Source: Pseudomonadota bacterium (GTDB lineage: Bacteria; Pseudomonadota; Alphaproteobacteria; Dongiales; Dongiaceae). From it: a DNA stretch of 64,000 nucleotides. Shown in pieces: positions 54,060 to 62,070 of the stretch. Numbering within the stretch: position 1 is the first letter of the stretch; the number at the start of each line of letters is the position of its first letter. The notes below the pieces were generated by a model that did no database searches, was not told where the DNA came from, and saw only the letters and a program-made list of their open reading frames with translations. The position numbers and the translations under genes are program-made. The DNA is taken from contig JAJYUT010000005.1 of NCBI GenBank assembly GCA_021792365.1, forward strand, positions 310,001-374,000, given 5' to 3'.

Positions 54060-54680
54060 TCATCGCGGCGATGTGGCGGGGTTTCCGAAGGTCGCGGCGG
54101 CATCGCCGCCCTGCGCGGCCACCAGGCTGGCGACCCAGCTCCGCAGAAATTGGCTGAGCGTCATGCCCAGCGCCTTGACATCCGCGATACGATACCCGGA
54201 CTGGCCGGGGACGAGCGTCCATTGCACCTCGACCACGCCGAAGCGGGGCACGGTCGCCGTGCTCAGGATGCGCCGGCTGCCGTCGGGGTCGAGCCGCAGA
54301 TCGTGGATGGCCACCGTCAGGGTAGGAAACTCGGCGCCGGCCCGCCGCGCCAGCGTCGTCACATGCCGTTCAAGCCGTTCGGTCACGCGGCCCATCCCGT
54401 CCGCATCCAAGCGCGCGCCGTAGTGGCCGCTGGCGAAGCGGGACAAGGCGGGCCAATCCATCGCGCGTCCAATCAGGTTGGCGAGGTCGGAGGCAGCTTG
54501 CTCCGAGACCGGCGGCCGGGCCAGGTCGAAGGCGCGGTCAAGGGTATCCTGCAGGAAGCGCGCCGCCGGCGTGGTCACCGGCCGCTCGCGTGCCAACGCC
54601 GTGCCGCAGCCGAAGGCGGCAAGGACCAAGACGGCGAGCAACAGCCGAAATCGACCGAGGCGAATTTGACTTGAGCGCAT
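54060..54680 (-). CDS. MlaC/Ttg2D-like periplasmic protein (second copy)
   Basis: A 206-residue protein with a signal peptide (RFRLLLAVLVLAAFGCGTALA; the Cys is not in a good lipobox). The mature part shows the MlaC layout: LIGRAMDWPALSRFASGHYG, TERLERHVTTLARRAG, VVEVQWTLVP and YRIADVKALGMTLSQFLRSW. It resembles HpnM in plan. It heads the unit with copC, copD and hpnN and is divergent from hpnA with 49 bases between starts. A hopanoid-carrier role is inferred from place only. Confidence 0.7.
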   Translation of the reverse strand: MRSSQIRLGRFRLLLAVLVLAAFGCGTALARERPVTTPAARFLQDTLDRAFDLARPPVSEQAASDLANLIGRAMDWPALSRFASGHYGARLDADGMGRVTERLERHVTTLARRAGAEFPTLTVAIHDLRLDPDGSRRILSTATVPRFGVVEVQWTLVPGQSGYRIADVKALGMTLSQFLRSWVASLVAAQGGDAAATFGNPATSPR

Positions 54681-54729
54681 GCTTCCGGCACATCGTGCCG
54701 CAGCTTCGCGACACGCAAAAGGGGGCTTG

Positions 54730-55746
54730 GTGCGACTCAATCTGGTGACGGGCGGGTGCGGCTTCATCGGCCGTCATCTGGTGGAGCAGCTTGTGGCGCG
54801 CGGCGAAGGCGTGCGGGTGCTCGACCTTCGGCCTATGGCCGCGCCGCTCCGGGGCGTGGAGCAGGTCGTGGGTTCCATCACCGATCCATCAGCGGTCGCG
54901 CGCGCGGCGGATGGCTGTGACCGGGTGTTCCATCTTGCTGCTAATCCCAACCTGTGGGCGCCCGATCCAAAGAGCTTCGATGCTATCAACCACCAGGGCA
55001 CGCGCCGCGTGCTGGAGGCCGCTCAGAAGGTGGGCGTGCAGCGATTTGTCTACACCTCCACGGAATCCATCCTGAAGAGCTGTCGCGCGTCCAGGCAATC
55101 CGCGCGGGCGCTGATCGACGAGACCGTCGTGCTGACGCTGGATGATATGCCCGGCCCCTATTGCCGCTCCAAGTTCCTGGCGGAGGAGGCGGCGCGCGAA
55201 GCGGCGCGCGGCGGGCTCCCGGTCGTCATCGTCAACCCGACCATGCCGATCGGGCCGGGCGATGACCTGCTGACGCCGCCGAGCAAGATGATCCTCGGCT
55301 TCCTGAATGGGGAGACGCCAGCTTATCTGGATTGCGAGTTCAACCTGGTCGATGCGCGCGATGTCGCCGCGGGCCATATCCTGGCCGCGGAAAGCGGCCG
55401 GGTGGGGGAGCGCTACATCCTCGGCAACGTCAATCTCAGCCTCGGCGATCTGCTGGCGGAACTGCAGCGCCTGACCGGCCTTTCCATGCCGCGTACACGC
55501 ATTCCCTACGCCCTCGCGCTGGTCTCCGCGCTGGTGAGCGAGGGCATCTCCAACGTGACGAAGACGCCGCCTGTGGCGCCCCTGACCGGGGTGCGCCTGG
55601 CCCGCACGTCGATGGCCTTCGATTGCAGCAAGGCACGCAGCGAGCTTGGCTGGTCCTGCCGGACGCTCGAGCAATCCTTGCGCGATGCCGTCCGCTGGAT
55701 GTCAGAACGCCGACTGCTGCTGCGGCCCGTGGCTGGCGTTCTCTGA
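54730..55746 (+). CDS. hpnA: Hopanoid-associated sugar epimerase HpnA
   Basis: A 338-residue extended SDR enzyme. The nucleotide site is NLVTGGCGFIGRHLVEQLVA and the catalytic pair is in GPYCRSKFLAEEAA (YxxxK). DRVFHLAANPNLWAPDP and IVNPTMPIGPGDDLLTPPS match HpnA. The GTG at 54730 with AGGGGGC upstream gives the family N-terminus; an ATG at 54679 lies inside the divergent gene. Its 3' end overlaps by 45 bases the end of the convergent CHAP-type gene. Confidence 0.88.
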   Translation: MRLNLVTGGCGFIGRHLVEQLVARGEGVRVLDLRPMAAPLRGVEQVVGSITDPSAVARAADGCDRVFHLAANPNLWAPDPKSFDAINHQGTRRVLEAAQKVGVQRFVYTSTESILKSCRASRQSARALIDETVVLTLDDMPGPYCRSKFLAEEAAREAARGGLPVVIVNPTMPIGPGDDLLTPPSKMILGFLNGETPAYLDCEFNLVDARDVAAGHILAAESGRVGERYILGNVNLSLGDLLAELQRLTGLSMPRTRIPYALALVSALVSEGISNVTKTPPVAPLTGVRLARTSMAFDCSKARSELGWSCRTLEQSLRDAVRWMSERRLLLRPVAGVL

Positions 55747-56382
55747 GACCAGCGGCACGCCATTCGGCGCGTTGTAGACGAAGCCGGAAGCGGGATAGAT
55801 GCGCCCCCATATCCGCGCGTCCTTGTTCCAAAAGCGCACCTGCGTCCAGTCATTGGCCGGCGAAACGTCGATCGCCGCCATGTTGGTGATGATGGCGTTC
55901 CGCTGCCAATTCGCATGATCGACGCGAATCTCGCGCGGGCCGATCATGGCCGAGACGAAGGCGACATGGCCGTAACGCAGCCGGCTGGTCTTGCGCAGCA
56001 CCAGCACCGAACCCACGCGCGGCTGGCTGCCGCGCGAATACTGGCGGTCCGCCGAGGCCCACCAGGTATGAGCATCCCCGAAGATCTTGATGCCGGAGCG
56101 GCTGCGGGCATAGGGCACGCATTGGCTGCCGATCCCCGGTGTCACGGTGTAGGACTGCAAGGCCGCGAGATCCCGTCCGATATCCGGCGGAACACCCTGG
56201 CCGATGGCCTCGCCAAGCTCCTTGTCGGTGTCATGACCAGGAGGCGCAGGGAGCCTCGCGGGGTCTGACTGCATGCTCTTGGGCGGTTCGGTCGTGGCGC
56301 AGCCGGCAAGCAGCAGTACTGCGGCCAAACGCCCCAGCCGAGCCATGTGGCGCGGCCGCACGAACACAGGGCCTTCTCTCAT
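55702..56382 (-). CDS. CHAP-domain lipoprotein (putative murein amidase/peptidase)
   Basis: A protein of about 226 residues with a lipoprotein signal (LGRLAAVLLLAGCATTEPP). The CHAP-type fold carries the nucleophile Cys in GSQCVPYARSRSGIKIFGDA and the His in RLRYGHVAFVSAM, with HANWQRN after it. Such domains cut amide bonds in peptidoglycan. The start may be 56382 or 56346 (MARLGRLAAV); no clear ribosome binding site settles it. Confidence 0.8.
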   Translation of the reverse strand: MREGPVFVRPRHMARLGRLAAVLLLAGCATTEPPKSMQSDPARLPAPPGHDTDKELGEAIGQGVPPDIGRDLAALQSYTVTPGIGSQCVPYARSRSGIKIFGDAHTWWASADRQYSRGSQPRVGSVLVLRKTSRLRYGHVAFVSAMIGPREIRVDHANWQRNAIITNMAAIDVSPANDWTQVRFWNKDARIWGRIYPASGFVYNAPNGVPLVSENASHGPQQQSAF

Positions 56383-56824
56383 GGCATTGAAATCCCTGAT
56401 CGTTTTCGAACGCGTCCGCGCGGCGGCCCTGTCTCCCCCAGACTCCACAGGACGCAAACTTGGCGATCCTAGTCGAATTTTGAATAGTCAAAAAGGGCTG
56501 TGGACATAGGATGAAAACCAGCGGGAGACGTCCGGATCAGATTGGAGTGGTCCGCTTGATCGTCTCATCAGCGTCATTCATCGTGCGACCAGAGTGCTCG
56601 CGCGCCGAGTGAATTAGCGAAAGCTGGAGTCGGCGCCACTGGCGCTGGACTCGTACCACACTTCATCCGAGTGAATTGACGGCGGCCGATGCGCAATCGG
56701 TCCGTGCCCAGTGGGTCCGTACCCAGGCCTTTCCATTCGGATGGGATGGTGCAGCGCCAATGGCGCTGCGCCCCAGGTGAATGCACGCAAGTGATGCAAC
56801 GACAGAAGCCTGCGGAGGAAGCCC
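56383..56824. other. 442-base intergenic region with hairpins upstream of the mtk-ppc genes
   Basis: No gene is supported. Two hairpins are seen: GAGTC (56627-56631) with GACTC (56648-56652) enclosing GGCGCC/GGCGC, and GCAGCGCC (56751-56758) with GGCGCTGC (56762-56769). The 10-base word CGAGTGAATT occurs at 56606 and again at 56668. The region must hold the promoter of the downstream operon and may be a structured leader. Confidence 0.45.
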
Positions 56825-58009
56825 ATGAACATTCACGAATATCAGGCCAAGCAACTGCTCCGGCGCTATGGCGTGCCGGTGCCGCGTGGCGACGTCGCCC
56901 ACAATCCGGCCGAGGCCGAGACCATCGCTGAAGAACTCGACGGTCCGGTCTGGGTGGTGAAAGCGCAGATCCATGCGGGCGGCCGCGGCAAGGCAGGCGG
57001 CGTGAAGATCTGCCGCTCGGTGAAGGAGGTCCTCGCGAGCGCCGACAAGCTGCTCGGCAGCCGGCTGGTGACGCACCAGACCAGTCCGCAGGGCAAAGAG
57101 GTCAAGAAGGTCTATATCGAGCAGGGCAGCGACATCGCCCGCGAGCTTTATGTCGCGCAACTCATTGACCGGAAGACCGGCGGCGTCGCCGTCATCGCCT
57201 CGACCGAGGGCGGCATGGATATCGAGGAGGTCGCCGCCAAGCACCCGGACAAGATCATCCGCCTGTCTCTCCCTCCGGCGACGCCCATGCGTGCGTTCCA
57301 GGCGCGCAGCATTGCCTTCCAGCTCGATCTGAAGGAGCGCGAAGTTCACAAGTTCGTGCGCCTGCTGATGGCGATGAACAAGGCTTTCCGCGAGCTGGAC
57401 GCAACCCTGGTCGAGATCAATCCCCTAGTCGTCACCAAGTCGAACCGGCTGATCGCGCTCGATTGCAAGATGACGTTCGATGAGAACGCGCTGTTCCGCC
57501 ATCACGACATCCACGACATGCGCGATGAGAACGAGATGGATCCGCTGGAGCTGGAGGCTTCGCGTCACGATCTCAACTACGTGAAGCTGGAGGGCGACAT
57601 CGGCTGCATGGTGAACGGCGCGGGCCTCGCCATGGCGACCATGGACATCATCCAGCACTACGGCGGCCAGCCAGCCAACTTCATGGACATCGCCGGTGCC
57701 GCGACCAAGGAACGCGTCGCCTGCGCCTTCAAGCTGATCTTCAACGATCCGGGCGTGAAGGGAATCCTGGTCAACGTCTTCGGCGGGATGATGCGCTGCA
57801 ACTCCATCGCGGAAGGCATCGTCGGCGCGGCGCGCGAGGTCGGGCTGGACCGTCCGCTCGTGGTGCGTCTCGAAGGCACCAACGTGGAGCTGGGTCGCAA
57901 GATATTGCAGGAATCCGGCCTGCCGATCGTCACCGCGACCACTTTGTCGGATGCGGCCGGCAAGATCGTCAACGCCGTGCAGTCTGAGGGTATCGGGGGG
58001 AGGGCATAG
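56825..58009 (+). CDS. mtkA: Malate-CoA ligase (or succinyl-CoA ligase) beta subunit
   Basis: A 394-residue ATP-grasp subunit. [20 protein letters not shown], then [58 protein letters not shown] and [17 protein letters not shown] are shared by SucC and MtkA. It works with the alpha subunit encoded two bases downstream to make malyl-CoA or succinyl-CoA with ATP. I favour malate-CoA ligase because PEP carboxylase follows directly, as in serine-cycle clusters; sequence alone does not exclude SucC. Confidence 0.75.
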   Translation: MNIHEYQAKQLLRRYGVPVPRGDVAHNPAEAETIAEELDGPVWVVKAQIHAGGRGKAGGVKICRSVKEVLASADKLLGSRLVTHQTSPQGKEVKKVYIEQGSDIARELYVAQLIDRKTGGVAVIASTEGGMDIEEVAAKHPDKIIRLSLPPATPMRAFQARSIAFQLDLKEREVHKFVRLLMAMNKAFRELDATLVEINPLVVTKSNRLIALDCKMTFDENALFRHHDIHDMRDENEMDPLELEASRHDLNYVKLEGDIGCMVNGAGLAMATMDIIQHYGGQPANFMDIAGAATKERVACAFKLIFNDPGVKGILVNVFGGMMRCNSIAEGIVGAAREVGLDRPLVVRLEGTNVELGRKILQESGLPIVTATTLSDAAGKIVNAVQSEGIGGRA

Positions 58010-58011
58010 CC

Positions 58012-58896
58012 ATGAGCATCCTCGTCAACAAGGCGACCAAGGTCATCTGCCAGGGCTTCACCGGAACCCAGGGCACCTTCCACTGCCAGCAGGCGATCGA
58101 ATACGGCACCAACATGGTGGGCGGCGTGACGCCGGGCAAAGGCGGCTCCACCCATCTCGGCCTGCCTGTCTTCAACACCGTGCTCGACGCCAAGGCGAAG
58201 ACCGGCTGTAACGCCAGCGTCATCTACGTGCCGCCGACCTATGCGATGGATTCCATCCTGGAGGCGATCGACGCCGAGATCGAGGTGATCGTCGCGATCA
58301 CCGACGGCGTGCCAGTGCAGGACATGGCGCGCGTGAAGAAGGAGCTGAAATACTCCAGGTCCCGGGTGATCGGCCCGAACTGCCCCGGCATCATCACGCC
58401 CAGCGAATGCAAGATGGGCATCATGCCGGGCTATGTGCACAAGCCTGGGCGCATCGGCATCGTCTCGCGCTCCGGCACCCTCAGCTACGAGGCGGCTACC
58501 CAGACCACGGCCGCCGGCCTCGGCCAGTCCACGGTGGTCGGCGTCGGCGGCGATCCCGTCAACGGGTCGAGCTTCGTCGACATCCTCGAGCTGTTCCTCA
58601 CCGACGACAACACCGACGCCATCATCATGATCGGCGAGATCGGCGGCACGCCGGAGATCGACGCGGCGGAGTTCCTGAAGCGCGCCAAGCGCAAGAAGCC
58701 TGTCGTCGGCTTCATCGCGGGGCGCGCCGCGCCTCCCGGCCGGCGCATGGGCCATGCGGGCGCTATCGTCTCCGGCGGCGGCGAAAGTGCCGCGGAAAAG
58801 ATCGAAGCCTTGCGTTCGGCCGGCATCATCATTACGCCTTCGCCGGCGGAGCTTGGCTCCACCATGCTGCAGGCCTTGGGGAAGGCGGCTGCCTAG
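58012..58896 (+). CDS. mtkB: Malate-CoA ligase (or succinyl-CoA ligase) alpha subunit
   Basis: A 294-residue CoA-binding subunit. [59 protein letters not shown], and the phosphorylated His in [17 protein letters not shown] are intact. By eye the N-terminal half is close to SucD, so the call as MtkB rests on the ppc neighbour. It starts two bases after its partner ends. Confidence 0.75.
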   Translation: MSILVNKATKVICQGFTGTQGTFHCQQAIEYGTNMVGGVTPGKGGSTHLGLPVFNTVLDAKAKTGCNASVIYVPPTYAMDSILEAIDAEIEVIVAITDGVPVQDMARVKKELKYSRSRVIGPNCPGIITPSECKMGIMPGYVHKPGRIGIVSRSGTLSYEAATQTTAAGLGQSTVVGVGGDPVNGSSFVDILELFLTDDNTDAIIMIGEIGGTPEIDAAEFLKRAKRKKPVVGFIAGRAAPPGRRMGHAGAIVSGGGESAAEKIEALRSAGIIITPSPAELGSTMLQALGKAAA

Positions 58897-58914
58897 GTGC
58901 GGAAAGGGGGCGGA

Positions 58915-61900
58915 ATGGCAAAGGGAGCGCAAAAGCGTTCGAGCGGCAAGGCCGGCCGTATTGCTCTGCGAGCGACCGAGCAGGCGGCCTTGCCGCGCAA
59001 TGGTCGCAAGACGTTGCGCGACGATCTGCCTCCTGAGCTTCGGACCTTCCCGGACTCGGCGCTGTTCGATCCAACGGCGTTGGAGCGCGACCTTGGCCAC
59101 CTGTTCGGCACCCTTGGCGATCTGCGCGAGCGCAATCCTTTCGGGAATTCGGTCAAGCTGCTGGCGCTGGAGCTCGGCAAGCGGCTGGACTCGGGCGCGC
59201 TCTCCTATGGCGATCTGGAACGGCTGATCCAACAGCTGACCGCCGAAGCCTATGCGCATCGCGCCGAACGCCTGGCCGCGTATATCGGGGAACGCGACGA
59301 GGCGAAGAACGAGGCCCTGGTCCGCGCTGCCGTGCGGCGCGTCGCCGTTCCCGATGGGGCGAAGGGCAGGAAGCCGGCGGCCCGGCCGTTCGCGGAGTTC
59401 CAGGCGCTTCTGGAGCGCGAGCTGTTCGGCATCGTGATCACCGCCCATCCGACCTTCAGCCAATCGACGGCGATGCTGCGCAACCTCGCCGAGCTGGCGA
59501 TGGAGCGCGACAGCGCGGGCAACAAGCTGAACGCCAGGGAGCGGGCGCGTCGCCTCGCGGCCGCCCGCACGGTGGAGCATCGTCCGCCGGTTGAGCTGAC
59601 CTTGGCCTATGAGCATCGCCTGTCGATCGAGGCGATCACGAATATCCAGCGCGCGCTTCGCCGGGTCTACGAGATCGTGTTCGAGGTGGCCGCGGAGGTC
59701 TATCCCAAGGAATGGGAGCAGCTCCGCCCCAAGCTGCTGACCATCGCGAGCTGGGTTGGCTATGACCTCGATGGCCGCTCCGACATCAAGTGGAGCGACA
59801 CCCTGTTCAAGCGCCTGCGGGTGCAGACCGCGCAGTTGCAGCAATATCTCGCCGTCGTCGAGGAATTGCGCGCGCAGAAGCCGCGCGGGGAGAACGGCGT
59901 CGACCTCGCGCACCTGATGGAGCTGCTGGAAAGCCGCCTCGCCCTCGCCATCAAGGAGGCCGATGACGAGATCGAGGTTTTCCAGCAGAGCGACGCGGAT
60001 CCCAAGGCCTGGACCGAGCAGGTCCGGCGCCTTGCCAAGCGCATGCACGAGAGCCGCCATCTGCGCCTCATCGAATCCGGCCAGTTGCTGGAGCTGATCG
60101 AGCGGGCGCTGGAGCTTTCGACGCGGTCAGTCGAGCGGCGCAAGCTGCTGATCCTGCGTGCGGAGCTTACCAATCACGGGCTCGGCATGGCCCACACGCA
60201 TGTGCGCCTGAACGCGGTGCAGATCCACAATGCCGTGCGCAAGCTGATCGACATGGAGACCGAGCCGGACGACCCGGCGCGCAAGCGCTCCTACGTCGCC
60301 GCGATCGCAAGGCTGCTGCGCGAGGTGAAGCCGATCCGCATCAATTTCGCCTCGATCCTGGCGGAGCGCACCTCGGCCAAGCGCCTGTTCATGATCGTCG
60401 CGCAGATGGTGAAATACATCGACGCGACGACGCCGGTGCGCTTCTTGATCGCGGAGACGGAATCGCCGCTCACCCTGCTGGCCGCGCTCTATTTCGCCAA
60501 GCTGTTCGGCGTCGAGGGCAAGGTCGACATCTCACCCTTGTTCGAGACCACCAGGGCGTTCGAGCGCGGCTTGCGCGTCATCGACGAATGTCTGCAGAAT
60601 CCCGACTTCGCCGCCTATGTGCGCCAGCGCGGGCGGTTATGCATCCAGACCGGGTTTTCCGATGCCGGCCGCCATCTCGGCCAGACGGTTGCCGCGATCT
60701 CGGTCGAGTGGCTTCGCCTCAAGCTTGCCGACGTGCTGCGCGACCGCGGCTTTGCGGACATCGAGCTGGTGGTGTTCGACACTCACGGCGAATCCATCGG
60801 CCGCGGCGGCCATCCGGAAGGCTTCGAGGCGCGGCTGGAATACGCGGCCTCGCCCGCCAGCCGGCGCAAGTTCATGAACAGCGGCATCCGCGCCAAGGAG
60901 GAGATCAGCTTCCAGGGCGGCGATGGCTACGCGCTCTTCATCACGCCCCAGATCGCCTTCGCCTCGGTCACGCGCATCGTCGAGTATATCCTCGCGACGC
61001 CCAGCGAAGAGGTATTGGCCGACCCGGTCTACTCGGTCGAGGAGGACTACATCAAGGAGTTCTTCATCACCATCCGCAAGTTCAACGAGCAGGTGATGGA
61101 TGACCCGAACTACGCCGCGCTTCTGGATGCGTTCGGCGCGAATTTCCTCTATCCGAGCGGTTCGCGCGCGCTGAAGCGGCAGCACGACGACCTGACTCTC
61201 CGCATCAACCTGACGCACCCGACGCAACTGCGCGCCATCCCGCACAACGGCATCCTGCAGCAGCTCGGATTCCTCGCCAACACGGTCGGCGGCGTGGGCC
61301 AGGCGATCGTCAAGGATCCCGAGCGCTTCCAGAAGGTCTACAAGGCCTCGCCGCGCATGCGCCGCCTGCTGGGCATGGTGGAATGGGCGCTGGAATTCTC
61401 CGAGCTCGACGCGCTCAAGTCCTATGTCGACCTGTTCGACCCCGGTCAGTGGCTGAGCCGCGCCTACCAGGCGAGCGATCCGCACAAAGCGTGGGAGCTG
61501 CGGCGCGTCGCCGAGCACCTGGAGGGCGAGGCAGTCTATGAGAAGCTCGCCAAGATCTATCGCGTGTTCCAGCGCGACATGCTGGATCTGCGTGATGGCC
61601 TGTCCGCGATCGACGGGCCGAAGCCCAAGCTGCCGCCGCAGGCACGGCTGAATCTCCGGCTGATGCACGGCGTCCGCATCGGCCTGTTGATGCGGCTCTT
61701 TGCGCTCGCGACCCACATCCCAGATTTCTCGGTGCAGCACAACATCTCGCGCGAGCAGCTCGTCTCAAAGGTGGTGCATCTGGAGATCGAGGACGCGGTG
61801 CGCAAGCTCACCACCATCTTTCCGAAGGTGGAGCAGGAAAAGTTCGAAGGCGATTTCGGCGAGGTCGCGACCTATGTCGGCGACTGGCACCAGACCTACG

Positions 61901-62001
61901 AACGCGAGCACCAGCTCATCTTCCAGCCGATCGCCGGCCTTTATGCTCTGACCCGCCGCATCAGTTCCGGCATCATCCACATCATCGGCGCGATCGGGTA
62001 G
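58915..62001 (+). CDS. ppc: Phosphoenolpyruvate carboxylase, divergent (methylotroph-like) type
   Basis: A 1028-residue enzyme, longer than the usual 880-930, that carboxylates PEP to oxaloacetate. The catalytic His is in VITAHPTFSQSTA (about residue 177). The bicarbonate/PEP loop, FHGRGGTVGRGGGP in most enzymes, is here VFDTHGESIGRGGHPEG (about 620-636), and GYSDSxKDxG is CIQTGFSDAGRHLG. The C-terminal half has an unusual run of charged helices. The ATG at 58915 has AAAGGGGGCGGA before it. It is co-transcribed with mtkAB, which suggests a role in C1 assimilation by the serine cycle. Confidence 0.88.
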   Translation: MAKGAQKRSSGKAGRIALRATEQAALPRNGRKTLRDDLPPELRTFPDSALFDPTALERDLGHLFGTLGDLRERNPFGNSVKLLALELGKRLDSGALSYGDLERLIQQLTAEAYAHRAERLAAYIGERDEAKNEALVRAAVRRVAVPDGAKGRKPAARPFAEFQALLERELFGIVITAHPTFSQSTAMLRNLAELAMERDSAGNKLNARERARRLAAARTVEHRPPVELTLAYEHRLSIEAITNIQRALRRVYEIVFEVAAEVYPKEWEQLRPKLLTIASWVGYDLDGRSDIKWSDTLFKRLRVQTAQLQQYLAVVEELRAQKPRGENGVDLAHLMELLESRLALAIKEADDEIEVFQQSDADPKAWTEQVRRLAKRMHESRHLRLIESGQLLELIERALELSTRSVERRKLLILRAELTNHGLGMAHTHVRLNAVQIHNAVRKLIDMETEPDDPARKRSYVAAIARLLREVKPIRINFASILAERTSAKRLFMIVAQMVKYIDATTPVRFLIAETESPLTLLAALYFAKLFGVEGKVDISPLFETTRAFERGLRVIDECLQNPDFAAYVRQRGRLCIQTGFSDAGRHLGQTVAAISVEWLRLKLADVLRDRGFADIELVVFDTHGESIGRGGHPEGFEARLEYAASPASRRKFMNSGIRAKEEISFQGGDGYALFITPQIAFASVTRIVEYILATPSEEVLADPVYSVEEDYIKEFFITIRKFNEQVMDDPNYAALLDAFGANFLYPSGSRALKRQHDDLTLRINLTHPTQLRAIPHNGILQQLGFLANTVGGVGQAIVKDPERFQKVYKASPRMRRLLGMVEWALEFSELDALKSYVDLFDPGQWLSRAYQASDPHKAWELRRVAEHLEGEAVYEKLAKIYRVFQRDMLDLRDGLSAIDGPKPKLPPQARLNLRLMHGVRIGLLMRLFALATHIPDFSVQHNISREQLVSKVVHLEIEDAVRKLTTIFPKVEQEKFEGDFGEVATYVGDWHQTYEREHQLIFQPIAGLYALTRRISSGIIHIIGAIG

Positions 62002-62038
62002 AAAGCGCGCAGCGCACAAGCGGGCAAGGGGAAGTTCG

Positions 62039-62070
62039 CTACACCTTCTTCGTTCTACACCTTCTTCGTT
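62039..62070. repeat. 16-base tandem duplication over the end of the oxidoreductase gene
   Basis: CTACACCTTCTTCGTT occurs twice in direct succession (62039-62054 and 62055-62070). The right copy encodes the last codons and stop of the minus-strand oxidoreductase gene; the left copy repeats them past the stop. Confidence 0.85.

Noticed and set aside
57658-60060. An 800-codon minus-strand frame across mtkA, mtkB and ppc
   Set aside because: It crosses three genes with clear family motifs on the plus strand and has no motif itself.
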